A stretch of DNA of 64,000 bases from Bacteroidota bacterium (GCA_016708785.1 JADJFC010000003.1:248001-312000), one strand, 5' to 3'; counted from the stretch's first letter, positions 28,621-43,101 are shown. The notes: generated by a model not told the origin, from the sequence alone. Made by a program: numbers and translations.

Positions 28621-31600
28621 TTATTTTACAACAAGTTTCTCCCTAATCGAGTTCGTGTTTCCTGTAACCGAAATAAAATACACGCCGGGTTTCAAAATAA
28701 GATTCTGATCCAAAACATAAAGTGTTTCTCTGTCATCTTCCACATTAAATTGTTTGTGGAAATTTTCTTTTCCTGACATGTCGTTGATCACAAGGTCAAT
28801 TGTTTCGCCACGTTTTGCTTTCAGATTAAATTTCAAGTCGCTTCCATTTGATGGATTTGGAAAGGCGTTGAATTTGAAATCTTCATTCAGATTGTGAATC
28901 TCTACAGAAACTATTTCCGAATAACTAAATTGCCCATCGTAATCGACTTGTTTCAATCTGTAGTATGATATTCCTGCCAAAGGTTCATTGTCGGATGTTG
29001 AATAGGTCAATGTCTTCGTACTTGAGCCGGCTCCATTTACATTCAAGATAGGAGTAAAGACTATTCCATCTGCCGATCGTTCGACCTGGAAGTAATCGTT
29101 ATTGGTTTCGCTGGCAGTTGACCATTTCAAACTGACAGTATTTTTGCCTGTGTATTTTGCACGGAAGGAAATCAATTCTATCGGCAATGCTACTCCTGAT
29201 CTTCCTGAGAATCGACTGAACGATGTACGTGCATCCCATCTGAATTCATGACACGCTGCACCCAATGTGCTTCCTATGTCTATATCTTGCATCTCGCCCG
29301 GCAATGCATCCATGAATACTCCCGTTGCAATTGTTTCTTTACATGGCATGATCGTGCCGCTTCCTACCATGTCACCACCTGAACCATCCGGAGTTGGTAT
29401 GTAATAAACATATGACTCATACACAAAATCATCGAGTAATCCTGTGCCGCATGGTTCAATTGTCCAGTACCTGCTTAAGTAAGTCGGATAATCCACCGTC
29501 CATGCTCCCGGAATTCTTGCATCTGTTACATTGGCTGTTATGAACGCTCCTGAATTTAGTGTCGTAGCAGATTTTAAATGGATAGCACACGGAGAGAAGT
29601 TGAGCGAATCTCCAATTGGGAAATTATACAGATTCACATTCGCTGTAGCACTTGCACCTGCACTATTTACAAAATGTTTCACAAATCCTGTTTCGTCTGC
29701 AATTACATAACTTGCATTGGTAACGGTAGCAGGATTGATAGTTGCATTTGCCGAAGAAGTTCCCAGTGTCATATTATAATTTCCAAGTCTCACATTTCCA
29801 CTCGTTAGTGTCAACGCTGTTGTAATATGAATATCGGTGTTCAATGTTAATTCATTTGCCGACTTCTGCATTGTAATATTGTTGAATGCATCGCCAATTG
29901 CAGAAGTAATAAACTGCGAATTGCTTCCTGTGAATGTTATGGTTCCGTTATTCGGATTAAATGTTCCTGCATTTATCCAGTTACCGGTAATGTTTACATT
30001 GCCGGCAGAAGAAGTAACATTTCCTGTTGCATCAATGATGAAATGGTTGAAAGTGTTTATTCCTGCTCCGGAAATTAATGAAGGTCCTTCAAATAAAACT
30101 GTCCCTGAGTTTGCATTGAATGTATCATTGTTCGTCCAGTTACCATACACTGTTAATGTATCAATTGTTGCAATCGTCAAAGAAGCACCTGCATAAATCC
30201 GTACATCCTTACAAACCGCACCTGAACCTACGATGATCGGATAGAAGGGTCTTCCCGGAGGTATGATAGCGTCTACTGTTGAAGTTGGTACACCACATCC
30301 CCAGTTACCGGCATCAAACCAATCGGTTGAATTATTTCCTGCTGTCCACGTTGACAAAGCATAGATCGTAATTGAGCTTGTCGCAACAGTCGTTGCACAT
30401 CCTCCGGCTGCTGCAATTGTATTCGTCACGGTATATGTTCCAGGCGTACTTGCTATCAGATCTATTTCACCTGTTGCAGTACTTATGAATACTAATCCTG
30501 CAGTCGAAGAGAAAATTCCCGCTGTTCCGCCACCACTAAATGTTGGTAATGGATTTGTATTGTTCTGGCAATACGGATCTCCGGTGTAGCTAAATGTCGC
30601 AATCGGAGTTGGCGTAACAGTAATAGCTAAATTTCTTGTGGATCCAACTCCGCAACCATTCACTGCGGAAACACTTAGCGTACCACTTGTTGCAGTAGAA
30701 TTATAACTTACTAAAACGGAATTTGATGTTCCTGTAATTGTTGCTCCTGTACCTGAGTAGCTCCACTGATAGGAAGTAGCTCCTGATACAATTGGAATTG
30801 TATATACAATGTTTGATGACGATTGACAAACAGTAGTTTGAGCTGCACTAAATGCAAGAGGAGCAGCCGGTGAATAAGAGAATGCAATAGATACGGTACT
30901 TTGTGATACACAAGAACCATTACTGATCGTCCATCTCAAAATATACGATCGTCCCAAAAGTCCTAAGAAATTTGATCCCGGACTTGTATTAGCCATCAGT
31001 GTTCCACCTGTTCCGGATACTATCGTCCATAGACCAGTTGATGGTGCAACTGCTGCATTCGCATTTAATAATGTACTCGTAACACCACAAAGCGATTGAT
31101 CTGTTCCTGCATTAGAAGTGTTAGGCGAAGCATAAACACTGATCACTGTCGGATCAACTGCACCTGCTACTGTGCTATTATCGTACATGAAGCCTGTGAG
31201 TAAATAATCGCCACCTAATGCAGTTGTTGGAAGTGTATATGGCAATGAATTGACAACTGCCGATTGTACAGCACCACCATCAACTGTATAGTACAATGTA
31301 TATGGCAATGTGATCGTAATGTATGTCGTGAAAGTAACCGGTATTCCCGCATTACCACACACCGGACCTGATGGTGACAATGTTGCAATTGGTTTTGTTG
31401 CTGAAATACTTGCGATTGAAAAATCAATTGGTGTTGTTGAAATATTGACACTTCCTGTTGTAACAACATCGCCCAAATTATTTACTCCTGTCGGTGTTGA
31501 GACAACTGCATCCCATCGTGTTCCGTTTTTCTGTGCAATTCGAAGATCTGTATATCCATTGATTGTCATTGAACCATTCAGATCACTTTGCGAATCCCAT

Positions 31601-34600
31601 GCAAGTCTTATTTTGGCTGTCTTCGCCGCTGTCGTATTCACACTCCAATATTCAAGCATGTTTTCTACAACGAGTGGATTATTCAAATTCGTTGAAATAC
31701 CTGTTGGGTTTGGATTGAAGTATTCAACTGTCCATGCAGAACTTGCCGCTGCAGTAGAAGTGATCGTGCAATCATGTCCTTTCCCTACCGCCAGTTTTCC
31801 AATCGGATACAGGAATGAATTACCATTTAAAAACTGTTTAGTCATTGGTCCGTTGACATATGATGTCGATGTTCCGCCTGTTGGTATAACAGCGCTGGTT
31901 GAAGTATTCACCACACTCAACATGTTTGTTGATGTTGTTGTTATAATTCCATTCGTTAAAAGTAAATTCCCTTTTATTTCAATGGTTGTATTGTTTCCAA
32001 TCGTCAGTCCTGCTGTATTATTGATCTCGAAATGATTGAATCCATTTGTTCCTGTAAAATCACCAAGTGTTCCACCCAAAGTTTGTGCTGTTGATCCTGC
32101 AAAAGAAACAATTGCGCCCGCACCTGAACCGGAATTGAACGCTCCGGTATTGTACCGTTCCATTGTACCTAGTATCGTCAGCTTTTTATTATTTGAACTG
32201 TTGTCAAGTGTTGGACCATCAATTTTTAATCGCTGACAAATTGTAAGATTAGTATTTGGTAAAATTCTTGTTCCTGTTCCTGATAAATACAAATAAGGAA
32301 TACTTGTAAATCCGGGAAGGAAAATGGAATAGGTTCCTATACCACCATAATCTAATGTTCCTTTTCCTGCGCAATCAATAAAGGAAGTATAAGTTCCGGC
32401 AGGTAAATTCCCGCTTTCAACATACAACGTTGGAGTTGTGGTTGGATCTATATTCGGATAAGTGACTTGATCAATATCTACGTTACCCAGATTGTGACCA
32501 TACGTCGGTGTCACCACTCTTAAGATACCATTTCCGGTAATTGTAGTCTGATATGCATTACATTGATTTACATCTGTCGTGATCGTAGTATTGATGATTA
32601 CTTTGAACCCATTCGGTCCTCCAACAGGACAATCCTGCAAACCATTTGCAATATTTGTCCATTTAGAGTTATCAGACCATACACCATTCGCATTGGAAAT
32701 ATATGTTGGCATATTGTCCGGTATGGCAGTATCATTACCGCATGTATAGTTTCCTGAAATATTTGTTCTGCTTGAAAAACTAAAGTTGATCGAATTTAAT
32801 GCTTCATCAACATTGTCTGTTGCAGCACCCGGTGCTGACTTGATCCATACTGTTCCCGGATTTTCTAACCATGCAGAAACATAATCACTCTCAGGTCCAC
32901 CAACAACATCACTTGAATTGTAATACAACTGTGCGTTTGCAGTAAATCCTGCAAGTCCTGAACTTTGTACACGCCAATAATATTTGAGGACATTGTTTGG
33001 ATCCATCACTGACGGTGCATATTGATTTACGGGTGTCAAATTGATATAGTACCCTAATGATGTATTAGCAGTAATATCGAAATCTGCCGGAGTGTATTTT
33101 CCTGTTACGCCGACAGGGAATGTAAATGTGGCTGCACCTGTGTTAAAGAATTTGCTGACACCTGAACTACTCGAAACCCCGTCTGTCTTGATCATCTTCG
33201 TGTCACTGAACGGCGAGCCGCCAATGCTACTGGTCTGACTTAAGGTAAGTAAGTTTGAACTGATCGTCAAAATTCCTGTCGTTAATACCAGGTCATTTTG
33301 CAATGAAATATCATTGAGTGTTATTGCTCCTGCTGCATTATTCAATTCAAGTCTGCCAAATGCTCCTGTTCCGGAAATCTGCTGTTGAACAGATCCCGCT
33401 AGCATAATACCACCACCGGAAGTATTGTTGTCGATGTAAGAAGAATTGTTGATCAGATTTCCAAGCAATGTTATTTTGTAATCGGTTGCAACCGGATATA
33501 AAATTAAAGTGCCGGTATTAATAGACAAATTTCTATTTACCGTAAATGAACTATTCACACTTAACGAACCTGAACAAGAAACGCTCATATCATAGAAATT
33601 CGTAATGGATGTTCCATTAATACTTTGATTTACTCCGTTAAATGTTGTTGTATTTGTTCCGTATAAATAGGATGCCGGCAATCCATTGTTGGTTAGATTT
33701 CCTGCGATGCTTACATTAAAATTATTAGCATTGAGTATACTGTTTGCATTTGTAAATGTCAAACTGCCTTTCAATACAAGTGGATTAATTGATAATCCAA
33801 CGGTAGCATTCTTTGCAGCTCCGGCACCTGTGATTGTCAGATTGTACAACGAAACATTTGCATCCATTGAATATGTCTGTGCTGTATTTGGAACGGCATT
33901 GTCAAATACTATTGTTCCACCTGTGATGGTTGAATTGGTTGGTCTCAGGTATAGATCTCCAAACGTAGTTCCGCCACCACGTACGATTGTCAATGTCGAT
34001 GAACCTGACATATTGAAAACACTTCCGGTATTGACGATTTCAAGTTTAGCGCGAGTAGCTGCTGTAACTGCACCACCACCGGAGCTTAATCCGTTTATGG
34101 TTACAGCACCACCTGTTTGTATGTATGATAAAACTCCATTTGTAGAAGTTGTTGGTCTTCTTATTTGACCATTCACATATAAATTTCCACCTGATACACG
34201 AAGGGATGCATAGTTTCCGGAGTATTCAATATCATTGTTTGATAATGCTGTTCCTGTAATCGGGCCTATGTAAACATTTCCGTTAGCGACATTCAAGGTT
34301 CCGTTCAGAAAAAGATCACTTGCATCTGACGTCGCATTACCTATCAATACTCTTATATTATTTGTATTGCTTGGCATGTCAATTTTTAATCCTGCCGTTT
34401 GTGGTATTGTAAATGAGCCGGTAGAGATCGTAAAATGTTGTCCGGCTGCAGGATTCGTTCGCTCATAACTGAATGTACCATTTTGAAGTGTCAACCAGTT
34501 ATTCGCAGGAGTAGTAAGAGTACCGCCGATGTCACAAGTAAGTGTTGTTGCTTGCGAATTTCCTTTGTTAATTATTACTTGACCGAAAGTAGTAGTCGGT

Positions 34601-37600
34601 GAATTGATCGTATTTGAAATAGTTGCATTGGTTGAACTGAAGAATGTAAGAGGGATGTTTGTAAAATTACATCTGCTCACTGTACTTGCCGGAGCATTTA
34701 CAATTCCATTTGTATTGTTTATAAGACTTCCTCCAATCGACATGGCTTTAAGTCCATTCCCATTTCCCCAGTCATCAATTGCTCCATTTGAATTTTGTAC
34801 GGTAACATTTCCATTCACAATAATATTCTGAAGAGGATGAGCCGCATTCATATAAAAACCGAATCCGCCACCTACAATATCCATGTCACCATTTATGGTA
34901 ATTGTTTTGGCGATAACAGCAGTTGGTGCTGTCGGATAAGCACCGTTCCATGTTGGTAAGAACCATGAATCAGCATTTTGTCCTTGCGCAGTCAATGTTC
35001 CATAAATTGTTATACTAAGGTTACCGAAGATAATATTCGAACCTCCTAGCGGCGCTAAAATCAAATTTCCGTATGTAGTTTTTGTCTGCGGTAACCAATA
35101 AGTTGTTCCGGCTGCAGCATTCGTTGTATATAATTCAGTTGTACCGAGTCCGATATCAAAACTACTGAAGTCACCCGATGGGAATGTATATGTTGAACCA
35201 CTTGGATTTAAAGCTGCAACTCTTATCGTTCCATTGCCTCCTGTATCAGAGAGGACCATGCTAAATGTACTAAGTGTAAATGTTTGTACATCTAATGCGC
35301 ATCCTGTTTTAATGGTCAGGTTAGCACAATTTGCTGTTGCTGTTATTCTGACAAAATGTGCATTCTCAATTATTACAATGCTGCTTGGTCCCGGGAAGTT
35401 AACTCCTGCAACAGCTCCTGCAGGAACCGCAGCTCCACCTGATGTGTATGACCATGTCGTATTTGAACTCCATGTTGCATATGCTCCAGATGTGCCCGCA
35501 ATACTATAAAATATTAGTGGTGTACCAAATGCACCACCTGCAGTTGTATTATCACCTGCTGTATAATCGTCGTCAAGGAAATTGGCACTTACTGCCGGTG
35601 TTGTCCAATCGGTGATCGTATATGTTCCTGTATTGATATTTGGAAAATCACCGTTGTTCCAAGTATTTGCAGATAGATCATACAAACTTGGAATATAGTT
35701 TGCGACTATTCCATTTACATCCGCTGGTGAATAGATAAATGAATGCGTTACTTTTCCTGCATATCCTGTAAATCCTGTCGAACGAATTCTCCAGAAGAAT
35801 GTCAAACTTTGATTCTTCACCGTCGTAGCCGGATATTCATAACCAACAGGAATTATCGTAAGTGAACCATAGGATGTCGGACTTGAACTAAAACCAATTT
35901 CTGCCGGAGTATATGCATATGTCGCCGGCCTGTTCGTAGAAAAACACCCTACAGGAAAAGTGAATGGTGTATTTGCAGTATAGACCTTTGTTATACCACC
36001 GTCACCTGATTGACCATTGGAATGAATGTAGCATGTATTTGAAAAACCAGTGCCGGTTGCAATACTTCCCGTTGATGCAATTGTCAGATTGTAAGAAGCA
36101 ATATTGAATATCTTATCAGCAAGCAGATTTAAAACTCCATTCACCGTAATACCTGCTAGCAATGAAATCGGAGCAGCAGACGCATTTGTATTGTTCAGTT
36201 CAAGATTCTGGAATGTACCACCGCCGTCAATGGTCTGTACTGTCGCTGCTGTGGTCAATGATATTTTCCCTGTTCCAATATGAATTCCTGAATTATATAC
36301 ATTGCCGGCAACAGTAATTACATCGCCATTGTCATCAAAGGTTCCTGCAGTCAAATTCAAGACACCCGAAACATTTATTGCTGTCTGAGAACCGGCCATC
36401 GATAAAACATCGCCGGCAGATTTTGTCATTGTCAGATTGTTTAGAGTCAATGCACTTGCAAGATCCACAGTGAATGTTTGCGTACCTGTTCCATTGAAGA
36501 CCGTTGTATTCGTTCCGGTAGTATATGTGGTGCCCGTTGCTATCGAATAATCTCCACCTATTGAAACATTTTGTGAATTTGCATTGAAGTCACCTGAACT
36601 TAAAGTAAGATCATTTAAAACGGTTAACGGATATCCTGTTGTCAATTGAACAATTGCACTTCCGCTTGCTCTGTTTATAAGTACGTTCCCAAGTGAAGCT
36701 GTTGAAGTAATAAAATAATTTGTCGCATCAGCTAATACCGTTCCTGTTGTTGGAATAAATTCAATAGTTCCATCAGTAACACTAATGTTTGCTGCAGCTG
36801 ATTTTACATCGAATGATTCGCCTGTTGCAACATCACACACGTCATAAATACGAATGACTCCGCCTGACATTGAAAAGATATTGGTTGTTTGCTCCAGATT
36901 GAAACTTCCAAATCCTGTTGATGTTCCGTTCAATGCTCTTGACGTATTCAATGATGCAGTTGATGTATCTGTCAAGTCGCTCATTGAAGAGTAGGATGCT
37001 GGTGTCCTTTGAAATCTTCCACGTAGAATCAAAGTTCCGCCGGATTGAGAATAAGAAGAGGATCCTGTTGTTGATAGAAATTGTTTTGCATCAACAACAC
37101 CACCGTTGATAACCATTGTTCCTGATGCAATATTCGAAGTAATTAGTCCTCCGGACTCGCGTGTAGATAAATATCCATCGTTGATCTGAAGTTTACCAAA
37201 AACATCTACCGAACTATAACCTCCGGTAGTAACACCAATTGCAGCATTACTTGGTGCTGAAACACCATAAGTTGTATTGATCTCTCTATAATCGTCTGCT
37301 GTGGAAAGCACAAATGTTTCCGGTCCGTCAAGAATCATTGCACCATTAGAAGGTATATAATAATCTGAATTCGGTGGACCTACTGTTGTTCCTTCTGTTA
37401 GAGATGGAATAGACGTTTGTCCTTGTAGAATTAATGTTCCTGTCCTGATCCAAAGTGCTTTTCTGATATTTGGATTAGCAGTAACTGCAGCTTCAGTTGT
37501 AAGCGTGTTAGCACCAAACAATCTGAAGTTCGTATAGCTTTGAGCACTTATTGTAAGAGTATATGTTTGATCAGTTCCTTTATCCAGAATTAGATTGTAA

Positions 37601-40600
37601 AAATCTGTCGCGCCATTACAAGTTATTACATTGCTTGTTGGGCCCTGGAAATAAACAGAAGCTGCACCGGCTGTCGGTCCTGCAACAGTCGGCGGGAAGG
37701 CATTATAAATAGGGTAGTCTAAATTTGTAAATCGAACTGTACCATTGTTTATAAGATCACCTTTTAATATGACTGTATGAAAGTAAGTATAGTAATTAAT
37801 AAATGGAGCCGCACCGCCAACGCTTACTGCACCAATAGCGGGATTTGTGATACCTGTCCCAACAGCAATCGCAGCGCCATTATCAACAGTTACATTTCCG
37901 TTTACAGTTAAATTTAATTTTGCAACGGATACATCATTATTGATTTTGAATGTACCATTCCTGACATATAGATTTCCATTCAATGTTAAGTTGCTTAATT
38001 GTGTTGCAAAAACAGAAGGTGCATTTATTGTTAGATTGTTATATGTTGTTTGCGCAACCGGTAATGTGAAGTCGGAAATATTATAGTATTCTGTTGTTCC
38101 ACCATTGACAGCTACAAACGTATTTGTTGCTACTGTGGGAAAACTTGAAGATGCTAGACGAAGGGTACCTTGTCCGGACAATGAAGTAAGACCATTCGAA
38201 AAACTATAGGTAGACAAATCTAAAGTACCTCCTCCATTAATGGTTACGTTAAGGTTTTGGGTAGTAATAATTGCAGGCAATGAAACAGTTCGTCCTGTTA
38301 AGATCACAACGTTATCATTGTACCCCGGAATTGTACTGCCAATTTGCAAAGTACCACTCGGATCAGAAGTCCATGTCGACGCTGTATTCCAGTCGCCTGT
38401 CATATAAGAATAGTAGGTCGCATTTCCACCCATCGACCAGTATCCACTTGTAAAACCGGAGTTTCCTGTAATGGTAAATGTATTCGCACCAAACGTACTT
38501 ACACCTGTTGTCGGTGGACATTGAACGGTAGTTCCCGGTGGATTTGGTAAATAAACTATAGTATTGGAAGCGCCATTTAATTCTGCCGGGTCATATTGGA
38601 ATGTGGCTGTTATGGTCTTTCCACCCAAACTTGTAATTAAATCCCAATACTTGTTAATGTAAATTGGATTAAGTCCGGTAGGAATTGCTTTGATTCTATA
38701 TGTTCCTGTATTTGGTGCAATGGAAGTAAGTGTCATTGGCGAATAAAATCCACCTGACCCAATTGGATTTAATGCTTGTGCACTTGCTGTATTTTTTATC
38801 AGATAGCCAGTCCCTCCGGTGGAGATCATATGAGTTGCATCAAACGCACCTGTTATAGCACCGGCTGCATTATTTGTAATCGTTAAATTGTAATTTGCAA
38901 GTTCAAGTATTCCGGAATTTAAATTTATAATTCCACCGACAGAAATATTATTAGTAAGAGTTTTAGTACTACCACCGGAAATGGTCAGATTATTATATGC
39001 AACACTTATAGTTGAAACTAATGCAGGGATATCCTGCGCTATTGTGCCATTGTAATTTACAGTATTGGATGCCGTGACATAATTTCCTGTTGTGAAGGTG
39101 GCAGATAAAGTAAGAGCATTTGAAATGCCAATCGTACCACCATTCCACAATGTAACATTGGTCGCAGCTCTGGCGCCACTGATTGTAAGGTTGTAGAAAT
39201 TTAATGTTGTACTCGGAGCAACACCTGCAATCGTTTGAGCAATTCCTGCTCCTGAGTAATTAACTGTATTCGGATTGGTCGCAAAATCAAGTGTACCGGT
39301 TATCGTAAACGGATTTCCAGTCACCGTTAAATTCAACAATCCTGCATTTGTAAAATTACCAACTCCTGATATCAAATTTGAAATCGTAAGTCCGGTTACG
39401 GCATTTGTAGTATTGTTTGTTATTGTTTTTCCTGCAGTTCCGCAAACAACTCTGTAAAGTGTAAATGCATTTGCTCCACTAATACTTTGGTCGTTGATCG
39501 TGAAATTGAATATCGAAGTGTTAGGTGTGAAAGTTAAACCATCAAATGTAAGTCCTCCATTCAAAGTATATGAATTTCCTGCGACAGAAGTTGTCCAGGA
39601 CCCATTTGAATTCACCGACACCAATCCAACAAAGGTGTTTGTACCGGTTGTGCTGTTGTCATCTAGAATTCCGTAACCGTTAATATTTGTATAGCCGTTT
39701 ACAGTCAGAGTGAAAGTACTTAATTGCAATGTCACTCTGGGAGTAACTCCGATTCCGGTGATCGTAAGATCTTTATTTATAATAGTTGTTCCTGCAAGTG
39801 TTTTTGTTCTTGCTGTTACTGACAAAGCATTGTAATTCTCTAACGAAAGATGATTGTATGTCATCTGCATTATCGTTTGAGCATTATCCCCATCATATGT
39901 TACAGTTTGATTCGCATTACCCGGAGTAAATGTAAATCCTGCAGTAAACGTATTCGCCGTTCCTCTTAATTTCAAGAGGTGATTTGTACTACCGCTCATA
40001 TTCAATGATCCTGCAGCACCTGTTGAGATGTTGCCGGTTATTGTGACCGTTTTATCTGTAGATCCGAAATTTAATGATCCGGTTAAGGTTGCTGTCCCAA
40101 CTACGTCGACTATGGTTGCTGTTGTTCCAAGATTGAATGTCGACCCGGCACCAACTGTCAATGCTCCACCAACCGTTGCATCACCTTGTAAAGTTTTTAT
40201 ACCCGCACCGGTAAAATTCAAATTACGATAAGAGGAACTTGCAAAAACTGTTTGAGCGCCTGCCAGATTATAAGCCACTGTACTTGCCACTGCAGCAGTT
40301 ACCAATGACCCAATTGAATTCGTCGAACCATTTAGATTTAAGGTATGTGTTCGTGAGCCTGAACTCATGTCTATCGTTCCTGCACCTGAACAATTTCCTG
40401 TCACGGTAACGATGCGTGCAGCAGCTGCATCAAATGCCAATGTTGATGAAGAAACATCTAAACTTCCGTTTATAGTAATTGCTGCTGCCGGTAATGTTTT
40501 AATTCCCCCAATTGATGTTGCCAAATTGAAATAGGTAAAGCTTGCTATCGATTGGTTTCCTGCACTGTTATAATTCACTGTTCCTGCCGACGGTGAAATG

Positions 40601-41216
40601 GCACCTCCGCCAACAGTACTTGTGATTCCTCCTGTGCCTGTGAAGGCACCGGCGAGATAAAGTGTGCCTGTACTTCCGGCAGGAAATAAAATGTAGTTCA
40701 ACGTATTTGCACCCGGCATTGCTATATTTCCGGAAACTGTGACCGATCCTGAAGGAATTGAAATATATGAATCTCGTGTAGCAGTTCCGGAGTTGATCAT
40801 TGCAACACTTCCTGTCGTAAAGGATCCAAGTGATACCGTTACGTAATTGTTCATTGCATTCGTAGTCGGACCGTTGATAGTTGTCGCTCCGGTAACAGAA
40901 AGTGTCCATGCTCCCAGACCATCAAATACAAGTCCTGTGTTGTTCGCAGTGCCGGCTATTGTCAATGATCCAATTGCATTTGGAATTGAGGCGTCCAGAC
41001 TGACAATATTATTATTTTGAATTGTGACTAGACCTGTTCCGGGGTTTTTACCGGGATAGTCACCGGCTGTTGCAGCAACGAATCCTGAACCATAATCGGC
41101 TTGCCATGTTGTATTTGTAGTCCAGTTTGTTGATGCAATACTTCTGTAATCTCCATTGGCAGCATCAACTTTTAAGGCTGTAGTAAAAATAAAATTGCCA
41201 CTACAAGACATCGCAT
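28621..41216 (-). CDS. Giant T9SS surface protein, about 4200 aa, with W-rich modular repeats
   Basis: The long frame (from a TTG at 41256, 4211 aa) lacks a signal peptide. In another frame ATG 41216 encodes MRCLVVAILFLLQP, and one extra base at 41174-41175 joins it to LKVDAANGDYRS, giving a normal signal peptide; I take 41216 as the start. The body is low in charge and rich in N, T, S and G, with strand-turn repeats (VTVSGNI, LTVNGNLT) typical of beta-helix adhesins. Modules begin with a W-rich segment near residues 40 (NWTTNTTW), 950 (DWNTASTW), 1925 (TWSSNTTW), 2865 (VWSDNSKW) and 3650 (DWFDAGNW). Ig-like domains, an FN3-like domain (LPIELISFRAKY...WSTASETNNDYFQVER) and a sorting domain (FNAFPNPSNGSD ... 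REKLVVK) close it. It is probably an adhesin. Confidence 0.8.
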
Positions 41217-41256
41217 CACGAAAGTGATGGTTCGCCTGAAGAGCAATGGTTGACAA

Positions 41257-41986
41257 AAAGAAATTAGTGGTAAATTGACATTTATTTGGTAGTGGGATTT
41301 ATGGGTACTCGTGTTCGGTAATCGTTGTAATGAATTTTTCCATCGGACCGTGGATAGATATCACAATGAATTCATTGGACAAGGAATACTTGTCTTTGTG
41401 TTTACTTTTTCTGCCTATTTTTAATAATTAATCGGTTTTTGTAGATTAGTTTTACTCAATCAAGTTATAGTATATAGGACCTAAAGAGTTATCATTCACC
41501 CTGTCAAATCACATCATTGACATGAATTCTGTGTAATTCATTAGCCAAATGAGAAAAATTTAAATGCAACCTTTGAATTCAGCACTTGTTCGCAGAAAAT
41601 TATTCCGCATTTTAAAAAAGTCGCAAAAAAAGCGTAAAAAAAAATGTAAGAAAGCAGACGGATTTGAATTTATTGACCGATTTTCTCATGAAAAATCCAA
41701 AATTGTATGTAATTTTTCTAATCGCTAAAACAGCCTGAAAGCATTGATAACACTGGAACTTTCAGTATTCACTTCACAGTACTAAAGTCGATCCTATTGG
41801 AAGAAATCGTATCAATTTTTTATACTCAAAAGTAGTCCAGGTAAATCATAAGCGACATCAACTGATTTCTGACCCTGGCACTCACACTCACACTCAAGCC
41901 CTTCGCCCTGTTTTTCATTCATTTATCAAATTCCCGTCGGTGGTATTGCTTTTTACGGTACTTTCATTCTGATAAATTCTCTCTCC
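41257..41986. other. Intergenic region between the giant protein and an outer-membrane barrel
   Basis: About 730 bases with no convincing gene on either strand. It is AT-rich, contains A-runs near 41620-41650, and near its right end a word series GGCACTCACACTCACACTCA (41878-41897) similar to the arms of the hairpins at 25027 and 28481. It must contain the divergent promoters of both flanking genes, but no clear TAnnTTTG box stands out. Confidence 0.4.
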
Positions 41987-42997
41987 ATGAAAGCAACTTT
42001 ACGACTCATTCTAGTTCTTCTATTCGCAACAAGTGCGACCTTTGGTCAACGTACTGCGAATATCGCTATCTCAGGAGGCGTAACGAATTATACCGGTGAT
42101 CTTGGTAATGAAAAAGTTTTTCCTTTTTCTGCTGCCAGTCCGGGACTTGCTATTACTCTGCGGAACTTTCTGAACAATCCGAAGAAGTCACATAATTTAT
42201 ATCCTGCTTTTGATGCTCAACTTCGACTCAGCTGGCATCGTTTGCAATATGATGAATCAACAGCAATCGGTGATAAACAAGGTACAGAACTCAGAAATTA
42301 TCTTCGTGGAATGAATTTCAGAAACGATCTCTTCGGGACAGAAGTTGATTTCACATATAATTTTTTCATCAACAAATATGCGCCGCTTTCAAAACCACGA
42401 TTCAGTCTTTTCTTGTCTGCAGGTGTTGGCGTTTTCTACGGCAAACCGGTAGCTGATTTATTTCGGGGTGACATAGCACCGGAAAACAAATATTATTATT
42501 GGAAAGACGGTACCATCCGTGACGTAAAAGAAAATGATAAACAGTTTGGAAATGTTATTGAAAAGGATGGTGAATATGAAACTGATTTGCAAAAATGGAT
42601 GACGGAAGGACAAGGTTATAACAAAGAAGCAAATTCAAATCCACCTTATAGCAACTGGAATATCGGCTTCCCAATTGGTGGCGGTATGCGATATAGTTTT
42701 AACAAGTTGCTCACCCTTTCAGCAGAAATGAATTGGTATCTTTTCCTGACCGATTATCTTGATGATGTTAGTGGACGATATGCAACTTATGAGGAATTGA
42801 AAAACTCATTTCCGGATGATACAGAATACGAACTTGCTAAATATATTTCTGATCCGACCGGCTATGGCACCAACGGTGTCATCGGACCTATAACAAGTGT
42901 TCGTGGTAACCCTGATAGGAAAGATTCTTTTACCTATGTAAGTCTTGAAATGGCTTACAAATTTACCTGGAAACAAAAAGGCATTTACGGACAGTAA
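41987..42997 (+). CDS. Outer-membrane beta-barrel protein, DUF6089-like
   Basis: The 336-aa protein has a signal peptide (MKATLRLILVLLFATSATFG-QR) and then SGGVTNYTGDLG, the opening of DUF6089-type barrels. Alternating amphipathic strands follow, with LFLTDYLDDVSGRYATYEEL at about residues 245-265 and a final aromatic strand (TYVSLEMAYKFTW), as expected for an outer-membrane barrel recognised by BamA. The DYLDDVS segment is shared with the two barrels at 58025-59824, suggesting paralogy. Function of the family is unknown. The gene is convergent with the OmpA-like gene and shares a hairpin terminator with it. Confidence 0.7.
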   Translation: MKATLRLILVLLFATSATFGQRTANIAISGGVTNYTGDLGNEKVFPFSAASPGLAITLRNFLNNPKKSHNLYPAFDAQLRLSWHRLQYDESTAIGDKQGTELRNYLRGMNFRNDLFGTEVDFTYNFFINKYAPLSKPRFSLFLSAGVGVFYGKPVADLFRGDIAPENKYYYWKDGTIRDVKENDKQFGNVIEKDGEYETDLQKWMTEGQGYNKEANSNPPYSNWNIGFPIGGGMRYSFNKLLTLSAEMNWYLFLTDYLDDVSGRYATYEELKNSFPDDTEYELAKYISDPTGYGTNGVIGPITSVRGNPDRKDSFTYVSLEMAYKFTWKQKGIYGQ

Positions 42998-43005
42998 TAT
43001 TAGTG

Positions 43006-43101
43006 AATAACTAATAGCTAATAACTAATAGTGAAGGGCTATCGTAGGTAACTTGTTTCCTAAGATAGCCCTTCACTATTCACTATTCACTATTCGTTAT
43101 T
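43006..43101. terminator. Long inverted repeat, bidirectional terminator between convergent genes
   Basis: 43006-43048 pairs with 43059-43101 at 36 of 43 positions around a ten-base loop. The inner part (AGTGAAGGGCTATC/GATAGCCCTTCACT) is perfect; the outer part is built of short repeats (CTAATAG on one side, CACTATT on the other). It ends inside the stop codon of the OmpA-like gene and starts nine bases after the stop of the barrel gene. Confidence 0.75.

Noticed and set aside
31310..32035. 241-codon plus-strand frame inside the giant adhesin gene
   Set aside because: It is antisense to N/T/G-rich repeat coding sequence, whose complement is naturally stop-poor; many such shadows occur along 29-41 kb.
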